This document shows positions 17,555 to 25,498 of a stretch of DNA of 64,000 nucleotides, one piece after another. The first letter of the stretch is position 1. The number at the start of each line of letters is the position of its first letter. The notes under the pieces are model-generated. The model made no database searches and was not told the origin of the DNA. It worked only from the letters and a program-made list of their open reading frames with translations. The DNA is from Actinoplanes sp. NBC_00393 (lineage in GTDB: Bacteria; Actinomycetota; Actinomycetes; Mycobacteriales; Micromonosporaceae). The stretch spans positions 7,148,501 to 7,212,500 of the forward strand of contig NZ_CP107942.1 in assembly GCF_036053395.1 (NCBI RefSeq). Direction: 5' to 3'. Made by a program: the position numbers and the translations under genes.

Positions 17555-17616
17555 TTGGCCCGGCTTGCCGTGCCGTGGAGAACTTTACCCGAGCCCTACC
17601 GGCCCGCCAAATCGGG

Positions 17617-18420
17617 TTACCGAAACAGATCTGCGTGACGGCGCGCCCACTCTTCGTATGTCATCGCCGGGCGGCCGAGCAGGTCGGCGACGGTCGATAC
17701 CGCGGCCTGCGGGTAGTCGGCCAGGTGGGCGAGGCCGTCGAGGTACCACTTCCCGTATTCGCCCATGACGGACTCGAATTGGGCGAGGGCCTCGGCGCCG
17801 GTCAGCTCGATGTAGGTCAGGTCGCGGCCGAGCGCCCGGCCGATCGCGGCGACCATCTCGCGGCGACTCAGGGCTTCCGGGCCGGTGAGCTCGTACGACC
17901 TGCCGACATGGTCGTCCGACAGGAGCACCTGCGCGGCGACGGCGGCGATGTCCTCCTGGGCGACCGGGGCGTTGACGACGTCCCCGTACGCATCCCGCAC
18001 CACGTCTCCGGCGGCGATCTGCGGCGACCACAGCGTGGAGTTGGCCATGAACTCGCCGGGCTCCAGATGCGTGTACGCCACCCCGGACGCCTCGACCCCG
18101 TCCTCGATGATCTGCCACGTCCCGCCTTTTGCGCCGGCCATGTCGACGATCTGCCGTACCCCCGCTTCGGCTGCCAGCCGGCACACCTCGAACACGGTGG
18201 CGGGATGCGGCGCGAGATACAGCTTCTCGACGCCCGCCAGGGCGGCGGGCAGGGTCTCGAGCCGGCCGAGGAAGCCGTGCGCCACCTCGACCTGCGACGG
18301 CAGCTGGGCTTTGGCCGGGTTGTTGGTGAGGGCCCGCACGTCGGTGGCGCCGCGGGCGAGCAACTCGTCGACGACCATCCGGCCGACGTTGCCGGTGGCG
18401 CCGGTCACCAGGATCCGCAT
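17617..18420 (-). CDS. NmrA/SDR-type NAD(P)-binding protein
   Basis: A 267-residue Rossmann-fold protein starting MRILVTGATGNVGRMVVDEL, which carries the G-x-x-G-x-x-G dinucleotide motif. It resembles the NmrA-like/atypical SDR group (quinone-reductase-like enzymes), with VDMAGAKGG, EPGEFMANSTLW and a C-terminal region YEEWARRHADLFR typical of that group. No catalytic Tyr-x3-Lys is obvious. It could act as a reductase or as a redox-sensing binder. It diverges from a TetR gene with only 21 bp between start codons, which suggests TetR control. Confidence 0.85.
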   Translation of the reverse strand: MRILVTGATGNVGRMVVDELLARGATDVRALTNNPAKAQLPSQVEVAHGFLGRLETLPAALAGVEKLYLAPHPATVFEVCRLAAEAGVRQIVDMAGAKGGTWQIIEDGVEASGVAYTHLEPGEFMANSTLWSPQIAAGDVVRDAYGDVVNAPVAQEDIAAVAAQVLLSDDHVGRSYELTGPEALSRREMVAAIGRALGRDLTYIELTGAEALAQFESVMGEYGKWYLDGLAHLADYPQAAVSTVADLLGRPAMTYEEWARRHADLFR

Positions 18421-18441
18421 TCCCGTAGGGTATACGGAATC
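18421..18441. promoter_or_regulatory. 21-bp shared divergent promoter with palindromic core
   Basis: The gap holds overlapping -10-like hexamers, TAGGGT on plus (18426-18431) and TACCCT on minus, around the palindrome GTATAC. Both genes would then start with little or no 5' UTR and their -35 regions would lie inside each other's coding sequence. Confidence 0.5.
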
Positions 18442-19233
18442 ATGGAGAAATTCACCGGCCGAATCCTGCCGCTGCTCTTCCGGCACACCGTCCCGGCCCG
18501 CAAACCGGTCGGCCGGCCGCCGCGGCTCAGCGTGGACGCGGTGGTGGCGGCCGGCATCCGGATCGCGGATGCGGACGGGCTGGACGCGGCCTCGATGGCC
18601 CGGGTGGCCGCCGATCTCGGGGTGGCGACGATGACGCTCTACACCTACGTGCCGTCGCGGTCGGAGCTGGTCGACCTGATGGTGGACGAGGTGCTCACCG
18701 CCCGGCGGCTGCCCGGCCCGGGCGAGCCGCCGGAGGACTGGCGCGCCCGGGTCGCCGACTTCGCCGAGCGGACCCGGGGGATGTATGTGGCGCATCCCTG
18801 GCTGACCGCGGTGTCGCTGGTCCGGCCGCCGCTGGGCCCGGGGATGCTGGCCGAGCGGGAGTACATGATCGCCACGATGACCGCGCTCGGCCTGCCGGTC
18901 GAGCGGATCAACGCGGCGGCGCTGGCGGTGACCGGGTACGTCTACGCGTTCGCCCGCGAGGCCGGCGAGGACGCCCGCCTGCGCCGGGCGTCCGGCCAGT
19001 CCACCGAGGCGTGGTGGCTGGAACGCACCGAGCTCTGGGACAAGTGGTTCGACGTGACCGCACACCCGGCCATGACGGCGCTGTGGAACGCCGGCGGGTT
19101 CGAGCAGGACCAGGACGCCTTCCGGTACGGCCTGGACCTGCTCCTCAAAGGGATCGAACGAGACGGGCTCGAACGAGACGGGCTCGAATGGAACGGGCCC
19201 GAACGAGACGGGCGCGAACGGTCAGTCGAGTGA
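18442..19233 (+). CDS. TetR-family regulator with C-terminal tetracycline-repressor-like domain
   Basis: A 263-residue regulator. The helix-turn-helix spans about residues 28-75 (VVAAGIRIADADGLDAASMA, DLGVATMTLYTYVPSRSEL), followed by a TetR_C-type ligand domain (WLTAVSLVRPPLGPGMLAER). The last roughly 25 residues (LERDGLEWNGPERDGRERS) come from an in-frame 15-bp tandem repeat and are probably dispensable. It is divergent from the NmrA-like gene, and TetR proteins commonly repress such a neighbour. The last 12 bp overlap the convergent FAH gene. Confidence 0.9.
   Translation: MEKFTGRILPLLFRHTVPARKPVGRPPRLSVDAVVAAGIRIADADGLDAASMARVAADLGVATMTLYTYVPSRSELVDLMVDEVLTARRLPGPGEPPEDWRARVADFAERTRGMYVAHPWLTAVSLVRPPLGPGMLAEREYMIATMTALGLPVERINAAALAVTGYVYAFAREAGEDARLRRASGQSTEAWWLERTELWDKWFDVTAHPAMTALWNAGGFEQDQDAFRYGLDLLLKGIERDGLERDGLEWNGPERDGRERSVE
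19157..19216 (+). repeat. 15-bp coding tandem repeat at end of TetR gene
   Basis: GAACGAGACGGGCTC-type units repeat about four times (the third diverges to GAATGGAACGGGCCC), encoding ERDGL/EWNGP/ERDGR. Confidence 0.85.
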
Positions 19234-20016
19234 GACGACCGGGTTCCGCAGCTCGCCGATGCCCTGGACGCTGACCGACACCGTGTCGCCGGGCACGATC
19301 TGGCTGACCCCGGCCGGCGTGCCGGTGAGGATCACGTCACCCGGCAGCAGGGTCATGACGTGCGACACGTACGAAATCAGGCTCGGAATGTCGAAGACCA
19401 TGTCCTTGGTCCGCCCGATCTGGCGCACCTCCATGGCGTTCGGATCGCGGCCCACCTCGCACCGCACCTCGAGGTCGCTGACGTCGAGCTCGGTCTCGAT
19501 CCACGGGCCGAGCGGGCAGAACGAGTCGAAGCCCTTGGCCCGGGTCCACTGCGGGTCCTTGCGCTGCAGGTCCCGGGCGGTCACGTCGTTGCCGCAGGTG
19601 TAGCCGAAGATCGCCTTCTCGGCGCCGGCCCGGTCGACCCGGCGGGCGCCGGTGGCGCCGATCACCACGGCGAGCTCGGCCTCCTCCTCGACCCGCTCGC
19701 TGACAGCCGGGATGCGGATCGCGTCGTTCGGCCCGATCACCGAGGTGGACGGCTTGATGAAGATCAGCGGCTCCTTGGGGACCTCGTTGCCGAGCTCGGC
19801 GGCGTGGTCGGCGTAGTTGCGGCCGATTCCGATCACCTTGCTGGAGAAAATCGGGGCGAGCAGGCGTACGTCCGGCAGCGCCCACCGCTGCCCGGTGGTA
19901 ACCACCTTCTCGAACGGCAGGCTGCTGATCTCGGCCACGGTCAGGCCGCTGGCGCCATCCCCCTCGACGACGCCGAACGAGACCCCCTTGGCATGAACAA
20001 AACGGGCGAAGCGCAC
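19222..20016 (-). CDS. fumarylacetoacetate hydrolase family protein
   Basis: A 264-residue FAH-family enzyme. Residues about 60-110 carry KVIGIGRNYADHAAELGNEV and PLIFIKPSTSVIGPND, the core carries EEEAELAVVIGA (metal-binding Glu pair) and GYTCGNDVTARDLQRKDPQW, and the C terminus carries LLPGDVILTGTPAG. Members hydrolyse or decarboxylate 2-keto-acid-type substrates (acylpyruvate, 2-hydroxyhepta-2,4-diene-dioate). Members of this size are often annotated as acylpyruvase or HpaG-like, but the exact substrate cannot be assigned. Metal-dependent and cytosolic by family. Confidence 0.92.
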   Translation of the reverse strand: MRFARFVHAKGVSFGVVEGDGASGLTVAEISSLPFEKVVTTGQRWALPDVRLLAPIFSSKVIGIGRNYADHAAELGNEVPKEPLIFIKPSTSVIGPNDAIRIPAVSERVEEEAELAVVIGATGARRVDRAGAEKAIFGYTCGNDVTARDLQRKDPQWTRAKGFDSFCPLGPWIETELDVSDLEVRCEVGRDPNAMEVRQIGRTKDMVFDIPSLISYVSHVMTLLPGDVILTGTPAGVSQIVPGDTVSVSVQGIGELRNPVVSLD

Positions 20017-20055
20017 GGGACAACCCCTCTTTGAAGGAATGGACTCCCCCGAAAT

Positions 20056-20298
20056 CTACGCCGGGCGGCTCTCCGCACCGAGTCGCGGGAACGGCTCCAG
20101 CGAGAAGATCACCTCGACCGGCACCTCGAAGTACCCACAGATGCGCAACGCCAGGTGCAGGCTCGGGCTGAACTCGCCGCGCTCCAGATAGCCCACGGTC
20201 TGGTAGTGCACGCCGAGCGCATCCGCGAGCTGCCGGCGGGTGATCCCCCGCTCCGCCCGCAGCATTGCGATCCGGTTGTACGTGACCTCGCTAGCCAT
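20056..20298 (-). CDS. XRE-family small transcriptional regulator
   Basis: An 80-residue protein that is almost only a Cro/CI helix-turn-helix: NRIAMLRAERGITRRQLADA, then LGVHYQTVGYLERGEFSPS. This matches the short YozG/regulator type often paired with ABC exporters. It is the last gene after the ABC permease (52 bp gap) on the same strand, so it likely controls its own operon. The inverted repeat at 22145-22164 upstream of the operon is a candidate operator. Confidence 0.92.
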   Translation of the reverse strand: MASEVTYNRIAMLRAERGITRRQLADALGVHYQTVGYLERGEFSPSLHLALRICGYFEVPVEVIFSLEPFPRLGAESRPA

Positions 20299-20350
20299 CC
20301 CCCTCCAACCGCCCCACCCGCCGCCCGAAAACGGAAGACAACCTGCCCAC

Positions 20351-21196
20351 CTAGACGCTCATCCGAGTCATCGCCCGTTCCCGCCGCGCCGCCACCGCGG
20401 AGCCGGACTCCCGGCGGGCCATCCGGCGCAGGATGCCCGGCGCGAGCAGGAGGCCGATCACCGACCACGCCGCCAGGACGCCGAACGTCTCCAGGTGGCG
20501 CCAGGTGCCGCCGAGTTCCGCGGCCGCCAGCGCGTCCGGCAGGAACGCCGAGCGCAGGCCCAACCCTAGCCAGTAGATCGGGAAGACCTGCGCGACGCCC
20601 TGCAGCCAGCCGGCCAGCGCCGTGATCGGGTAGAAGATGCCGGAGACCGCGGTCAGAGCGATCAGCGGCAGCATCAGCATGGCGGCGTTGCGCGGGTTGT
20701 CGAAGATCGACCCCAGCACGGCGCCGAACGGCATGGTCGCCAGGAAGGCGAGCGGCGTCAGCCACAGCAGGACCAGCGCCCGGTCCACACCGAAGGTCAG
20801 GCCGTCCACCAGGAACAGGCCGGGCACCAGGGCGAACAGGCAACTGATCACGGACACCCCGGCGACCAGGACGATCTTGCCGACCAGGTAGCCGGCCATC
20901 CCGTTCGGCGTGGCCTTCGCCCGCAGCAGGGTGCCGTCCTCCCGCTCCATCGACAGGTACTGCATCATGCTCATGAATCCGCTGATCACGATGAGCATCG
21001 CCAGCGAGCCGACCAGGGTGTGCGCGCCCAGGGCGAATGCGGTGCCCGGAATCGTGCTGTCGCGCATCAGGAACAGCGCGATGACCAGGAACACCGCGGG
21101 CAGTAGATAGCCGAAGAGGTCGGACGCGCTGCTCAGCGACTGGCGCAGCTCGATGAGGCCACGCCGCACGCCCAGCCGGGCCACTCTGATCATCAC
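20351..21196 (-). CDS. ABC-2 type transporter permease
   Basis: A 281-residue membrane protein with about six hydrophobic segments (LFGYLLPAVFLVIALFLM, TLVGSLAMLIVISGFMSMMQ, ILVAGVSVISCLFALVPGLF, LTPLAFLATMPFGAVLGSIF, LMLPLIALTAVSGIFYPITA, FGVLAAWSVIGLLLAPGIL). The pattern is that of ABC-2 exporters. Its start overlaps the ATPase stop by four bases (ATGA), so the two form one exporter. Likely drug or peptide efflux; the substrate is not readable. Confidence 0.9.
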   Translation of the reverse strand: MMIRVARLGVRRGLIELRQSLSSASDLFGYLLPAVFLVIALFLMRDSTIPGTAFALGAHTLVGSLAMLIVISGFMSMMQYLSMEREDGTLLRAKATPNGMAGYLVGKIVLVAGVSVISCLFALVPGLFLVDGLTFGVDRALVLLWLTPLAFLATMPFGAVLGSIFDNPRNAAMLMLPLIALTAVSGIFYPITALAGWLQGVAQVFPIYWLGLGLRSAFLPDALAAAELGGTWRHLETFGVLAAWSVIGLLLAPGILRRMARRESGSAVAARRERAMTRMSV

Positions 21197-22125
21197 GCCG
21201 TCCCCTCCGCCTCGCGGACCAGCTTCATGTATGTCTCCTCGAGGCTGCTCCGCCGCACCTCCAGGTCACCGATCGCGGCGCCGTGCTGGCGGAACAGCTC
21301 CCGCACGAAGCTCGTCGCGTCGGCCGCCGAGTGCACGAACCGCTGCCCGTCCCGGGTCCAGCGGATCTCCGTCTCGCCGGCCACCTGCCGGGACAGCTCG
21401 TCGGCCGAGCCACCGGCGACGATCCGCCCGCCGGACAGGATGAGGATCCGGTCCGCCAGCTTCTCCGCCTCGTCGAGGTCGTGCGTGGTCAGCATGATCG
21501 TGGTCTCGTCCACATCGGTCAGCCGGTGCACCAGATCGTGGAACTCGCGCCGCGCCTCCGGGTCGAAGCCGACCGTCGGCTCGTCCAGAAAGAGCAGCTC
21601 AGGGCGGCCCACGATGCCGATCGCGACATCGAGCCGGCGGCGCTGGCCACCGGAGAGCCGGGCGATCCGGGTGCCCGCCGACTCGGTCAGGCCGACCACC
21701 TCGATCAGCTCGTCGACCGGCCAGGGCCGCGGGCGCTCCGGCGTCGCATAGGCCGCGTAGTAGGCGCCGAGGTGCTCCAACAGCTCGCGCACCCGCCACT
21801 TGCTGTGGTCGCGCCAGGACTGCAGCACCACGCCGAGCCGGGCCCGCCAGGCCTCGGCGCCCTCCTCCGGGTCCACCCCGAGGACCCGGACGTCCCCGCC
21901 GGACCGCCGCCGGAAGCCCTCGAGGATCTCGATCGTGGTGGTCTTGCCCGCGCCGTTCGGCCCCAGCAGGACCAGCACCTCACCCCGGCGTGCCATGAAG
22001 TCGACGCCGGTCAGGACCTCCTTGGGCCCGTAGCTCATCCGCAGGTCACGGACCTCGATGGCCGGCTCGTCGGCCGGCGCACCGGGACCGATGGCGGCCT
22101 CCCCCGCCAGCACCGTCTCGTTCAT
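21193..22125 (-). CDS. ABC transporter ATP-binding protein
   Basis: A 310-residue ATPase from ATG 22125; a GTG three codons earlier is possible. Walker A LLGPNGAGKTTTIEILEGF, signature LSGGQRRRLDVAIG, Walker B ELLFLDEPTVGFDPEARREF and switch LTTHDLDEAEKLADR are all intact. It has a C-terminal extension like DrrA/CcmA exporters. A TAGTGT -10-like hexamer (complement of 22133-22138) ends seven bases before the ATG, pointing to a leaderless transcript. First gene of the ATPase-permease-XRE operon. Confidence 0.94.
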   Translation of the reverse strand: MNETVLAGEAAIGPGAPADEPAIEVRDLRMSYGPKEVLTGVDFMARRGEVLVLLGPNGAGKTTTIEILEGFRRRSGGDVRVLGVDPEEGAEAWRARLGVVLQSWRDHSKWRVRELLEHLGAYYAAYATPERPRPWPVDELIEVVGLTESAGTRIARLSGGQRRRLDVAIGIVGRPELLFLDEPTVGFDPEARREFHDLVHRLTDVDETTIMLTTHDLDEAEKLADRILILSGGRIVAGGSADELSRQVAGETEIRWTRDGQRFVHSAADATSFVRELFRQHGAAIGDLEVRRSSLEETYMKLVREAEGTA

Positions 22126-22144
22126 GTCCAGCACACTATCAAGA

Positions 22145-22164
22145 ATGTAGCACTTCTACTACAT
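22145..22164. promoter_or_regulatory. inverted repeat, candidate XRE operator
   Basis: ATGTAG (22145-22150) and CTACAT (22159-22164) flank 8 bases just upstream of the exporter -10 element; with additional GTAG/CTAC symmetry inside. Position fits a repressor site. Confidence 0.45.
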
Positions 22165-22258
22165 ACCTAAGCATGCCTATGTCATCGCCAACCGTGGCGG
22201 AACTCATTCGCGCCAAACGGTGATCGTGTTGATCGCCTTGGCTATATACATTGGTGCG

Positions 22259-23200
22259 ATGGGGATCAAGCAGGTGAGGGCGCTCACCACCACGCTGCCC
22301 TCGGTCACTTGGATTCCCCTCGCCCGGGCGCACGCCGAGCGCGCCGACCAGATGACCGCGGGCCACCGCACCCGTCGCGCGACGGGCGACAAGCATGCCA
22401 TAGAAGACTTTCTATACGACTATTACGGGACCAGGCCTTCCTCACTGCGCCGCTGGCATCCCGGCGTCGGCGCGGGCCTCGCGCCGGCCCCCGACGGCCT
22501 GGCCGAGCACGCCGGCTGGAAGTTCTACCTGACCCACGCGGACGGTGTCGTCACCCTCGACGTCGACGCCTTCCTGCACGCCCGCAGCGAGAGCGTGCGA
22601 TACATCCACGGCCTGTTGACCGCCACCGCGTCCCGGCCGGTCTTCTCCGGCTGCTTCGGCCTGCACGAGTGGGCGATGGTCTACCGCGACTCCGAGCACC
22701 GCCACGAGCTGCCGCTGCGCCTCGGGCAGGACGGCACCGACAAGGTGGTCGAGCAGCACACCATCCGCTGCACCCACTTCGACGCGTTCCGCTTCTTCAC
22801 CCCCGAGGCGGTCGGGCTCAACCGGCTCCAGCCGACCCGTGCCACCCAGGTGGATCTGGATCAGCCGGGTTGTCTGCACGCGGCGATGGACGTACACAAA
22901 TGGGCTCAGAAGCTCGGCCCGGCCGTGCCGGGCGCGCTCGCGCTGGACTGCTTCGCCCTGGCCGGCGAGATCCGTCTGCTGGACATGCAGGCCAGCCCCT
23001 ACGACCTGGCCTCCTACGGCCACCCTCCGGTCAAGATCGAAACCCCCGAGGGCAAGGCTGAGTACGTCGCTCGCCAGCGCGAGCTGGCCCGCCGCGCGGC
23101 CGGCCTGCGCAACCGCCTCATCCGGGTCTGCGAGGAACTGCTCGGCCCCGAGGCCGCAGCCCGCAACCGCGAGGCGGTCGCCCCCTTCAACCAAAGATGA
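22259..23200 (+). CDS. conserved hypothetical protein (actinobacterial family sometimes labelled 3-methyladenine DNA glycosylase)
   Basis: A 313-residue protein. The start chosen is ATG 22259 because the TATATACAT promoter-like element (22243-22251) ends just before it; an earlier frame-start at 22220 would be mostly hydrophobic residues overlapping that element. It has DKHAIEDFLYDYYGTRPSSL followed by RRWHPG, a conserved actinobacterial pattern, SGCFGLHEWAMVY, and CTHFDAFRFFTPEAVGLN. From memory, homologues carry the glycosylase label, but no helix-hairpin-helix or other glycosylase motif is visible here, so function is open. Divergent from the ABC operon. Confidence 0.7.
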   Translation: MGIKQVRALTTTLPSVTWIPLARAHAERADQMTAGHRTRRATGDKHAIEDFLYDYYGTRPSSLRRWHPGVGAGLAPAPDGLAEHAGWKFYLTHADGVVTLDVDAFLHARSESVRYIHGLLTATASRPVFSGCFGLHEWAMVYRDSEHRHELPLRLGQDGTDKVVEQHTIRCTHFDAFRFFTPEAVGLNRLQPTRATQVDLDQPGCLHAAMDVHKWAQKLGPAVPGALALDCFALAGEIRLLDMQASPYDLASYGHPPVKIETPEGKAEYVARQRELARRAAGLRNRLIRVCEELLGPEAAARNREAVAPFNQR

Positions 23201-23300
23201 AAATGCGGGGTACGGGTCACGAATCCGTCCCCGCTCTCCCCGGCGACCACCTGCAACACCGGGCCCCAGCGCCCGCGCCGGGCTTACCCAGTGGTTCACC

Positions 23301-23419
23301 CGGCTGACGCTCAGCGCTGCATTACGGGCCGCGAGACAGCCCTGAGCGTCAGCCGAGTTCGCCGGCTGACGCTCAGCGCTGTCTCGCGGCCCAGGAAGCA
23401 GCCCTCAGTGTCAGCTGAG
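23301..23419. repeat. two palindromic 62-bp repeat units
   Basis: Units begin CGGCTGACGCTCAG at 23301 and 23363 and end with a complementary CTGAGCGTCAGCCG-type arm (perfect 14-bp arm in the first, 23342-23355). Same family as the array at 33120-33385. The rest of 23201-23424 shows no gene. Confidence 0.85.
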
Positions 23420-23424
23420 CAAGA

Positions 23425-23634
23425 TCAATGTTGGGCTCGGCGGCGGGCGAGCTCCTGGAGGATCTCGACGTTCTCCTGCTGGGTAGCGGCCGCGTCGTCG
23501 AGCAGCCGGATCGCCTCGGCCGGGTCGCCGTGGAAGCCTGACTTCAGCTGGTCGACCACGTCCCCGAGGTGGCTGGCGTCGTACTTCAACATGCCGACCA
23601 GGTCTTCGTCGCTCTTGTCCATCAAGTCCGCCAT
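23425..23634 (-). CDS. small acidic helical protein, unknown
   Basis: A 69-residue protein: MADLMDKSDEDLVGMLKYDA, then a predicted mostly helical remainder ending LQELARRRAQH. It has good codon use and a plausible start, but no recognised family. It is transcribed in the same direction as the ArfB-like gene upstream (45 bp gap), so the two could share a transcript. Confidence 0.55.
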   Translation of the reverse strand: MADLMDKSDEDLVGMLKYDASHLGDVVDQLKSGFHGDPAEAIRLLDDAAATQQENVEILQELARRRAQH

Positions 23635-23679
23635 GCAGCGAGTATCCAGAAACCGACCCGCGTCGCGCAGCGGATCGGG

Positions 23680-24108
23680 TCAGTCCGACGGATCGGCGCG
23701 GCGGTTGCGCTTGGTCTGGCCACGGCGCTTCTTCTCGGCGATGCGGCGCTCGACCGAGCCGCGGGACGGCTTGGTGGCGCGGCGGGCCCGCGGCGGCGCG
23801 GCGATCGCTCCGGCGACCGCGGCGGCCAGCCGGGCGGCGGCCGCCTCCCGGTTGCGCAGCTGGGAGCGATGCTCGGCGGCGGTGATCGTGATCACGCCCT
23901 GCACGAGCCGGTTACCCAGGCGGGAGACCGCCCGCTCTTTCAGGGTCAGGGGCAGCAGGTCGGAGCCGAGCAGGTCCCACGACAGCTCGACCCTCGAATC
24001 GGTGGTGTTCACGCCCTGCCCACCGGGGCCGCTCGACCGAGAGAAACGCCAGGAGAGCTCGGCCGCCGGGATGGTCAGGCGGTCGTTCACCCGTACGTCG
24101 TCCAGCAC
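23680..24108 (-). CDS. arfB: peptide chain release factor-like protein (ArfB/YaeJ type)
   Basis: A 142-residue protein from GTG 24108, where homology begins; the open frame extends further upstream. It has the catalytic GGQ in FSRSSGPGGQGVNTTDSRV and the C-terminal basic tail (KKRRGQTKRNRR) that in ArfB enters the mRNA channel of stalled ribosomes. By family it hydrolyses peptidyl-tRNA on non-stop ribosomes as a backup to tmRNA. Length (about 140) equals E. coli ArfB and excludes a full RF1/RF2, since the codon-recognition domains are absent. Confidence 0.92.
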   Translation of the reverse strand: MLDDVRVNDRLTIPAAELSWRFSRSSGPGGQGVNTTDSRVELSWDLLGSDLLPLTLKERAVSRLGNRLVQGVITITAAEHRSQLRNREAAAARLAAAVAGAIAAPPRARRATKPSRGSVERRIAEKKRRGQTKRNRRADPSD

Positions 24109-24184
24109 CGCCCCAGCATTCCATCCGCCACGATCATGCGCCACGCGGTTATCGCCGGGACCCGGGCAGTGCAAGATTGGTGGG

Positions 24185-25498
24185 GTGACGTCACCAACCG
24201 CACCGGTCGCCACGACCGGTTATCCGTGGCCCATCGAAACCACGCGGCTGGCGAACGGCCTGCGGGTCGTCGTCAGTGCGGACCGGACCGCACCGGTCGT
24301 CTGCGTCAACCTCTGGTACGACGTCGGCTCCCGGCACGAACCGCCAGGTCAGACCGGGTTCGCGCACCTCTTCGAGCACCTGATGTTCGAGGGGTCGCAG
24401 CACGTGAAGAAGACCGAGCACATGCGGCTCGTGCAGGGCAACGGCGGTTCGCTGAACGCCACCACCAATCCGGACCGGACGAACTACTTCGAGACCATGC
24501 CGTCCGAGCACCTCGAGCTGGCGCTCTGGCTGGAGGCCGACCGGATGGGCGGGCTGGTCCCGGCGCTCACCCAGGAGACCCTGGACAACCAGCGCGAGGT
24601 GGTGAAGAACGAGCGGCGCCAGCGCTACGAGAACGTGCCGTACGGTGACGCCTGGCTGCGCCTGCTGCCGCTGCTCTACCCGCCGGGGCATCCGTACCAT
24701 CACGCCACGATCGGGTCGATGGAGGATCTGAACGCGGCGAGCCTGGACACCTTCAAGGCGTTCCACCAGCAGTACTACGCGCCGAACAACTGCGTGCTCA
24801 CGGTAGTCGGCGACACCACGCCCGACGAGGTCTTCGCCCTGGCGGAGAAGTACTTCGGTGCGATCGCCACAGTGCCGGACATCCCCCCGGCCCCGGACGG
24901 CTCGCTGCCCGGCCCGGCCGCCGGACCCGCCCGGGAGACGGTGACCGCCGCCGTGCCCGCGGCCCGGATCTACCTGTCGCACCGGACCTACCCGTTCGGC
25001 ACGCCCGGCTACGACACGATGACCGTGCTCGCGACGATCCTCGGCAACGGCCGTGGCAGCCGGCTCTACCAGCGGCTCGCCGACGGCGCCCGGATCGCCC
25101 AGCCGGACTACATCGGCTCGTACGGGGTGGATCTCGCACACGCCCCGGCCCCGCTGATCATCACGGCCACGGTGAAGGACGGCGTCCCCGTGGAAACCCT
25201 GGAACAGGGCCTCGCCGACGTCGTGCAGAGCCTGATCGACGAGCCGGTCACCGCCGACGAGCTGAACCGGGCGAAGGCGCTGCTGACCACCGCGTGGTGG
25301 CGGCAGGTCTCCACTGTGGGCGGCCGCGCCGACACCCTCGGCCGGTACGCGACCCAGTTCGGCGATCCGTCCGCGGCCGGCGACCGGCTGGCGAAGTGGC
25401 TCGCCGTCACCGCGGAGGACGTCACCGCCGCGGCCGCCGAGACGCTGCGGCCCGAGTCCCGTGTCACCCTCACCTACCTGCCCGGGGAGCCGTCATGA
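24185..25498 (+). CDS. M16 family zinc metallopeptidase, catalytic subunit
   Basis: A 437-residue pitrilysin-type peptidase from GTG 24185. The inverted zinc motif H-x-x-E-H is intact (HLFEH, residues 61-65, in FAHLFEHLMFEGS), with the distal Glu in the VVKNERRQRYEN helix. The C-terminal half shows the repeated M16 domain (LSHRTYPFGTPGYDTMTVLA, TILGNGRGSRLYQRLADG). It is coupled to a second M16 gene by an ATGA overlap, the usual actinobacterial heterodimer of one active and one inactive subunit. No signal peptide. Confidence 0.94.
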   Translation: MTSPTAPVATTGYPWPIETTRLANGLRVVVSADRTAPVVCVNLWYDVGSRHEPPGQTGFAHLFEHLMFEGSQHVKKTEHMRLVQGNGGSLNATTNPDRTNYFETMPSEHLELALWLEADRMGGLVPALTQETLDNQREVVKNERRQRYENVPYGDAWLRLLPLLYPPGHPYHHATIGSMEDLNAASLDTFKAFHQQYYAPNNCVLTVVGDTTPDEVFALAEKYFGAIATVPDIPPAPDGSLPGPAAGPARETVTAAVPAARIYLSHRTYPFGTPGYDTMTVLATILGNGRGSRLYQRLADGARIAQPDYIGSYGVDLAHAPAPLIITATVKDGVPVETLEQGLADVVQSLIDEPVTADELNRAKALLTTAWWRQVSTVGGRADTLGRYATQFGDPSAAGDRLAKWLAVTAEDVTAAAAETLRPESRVTLTYLPGEPS

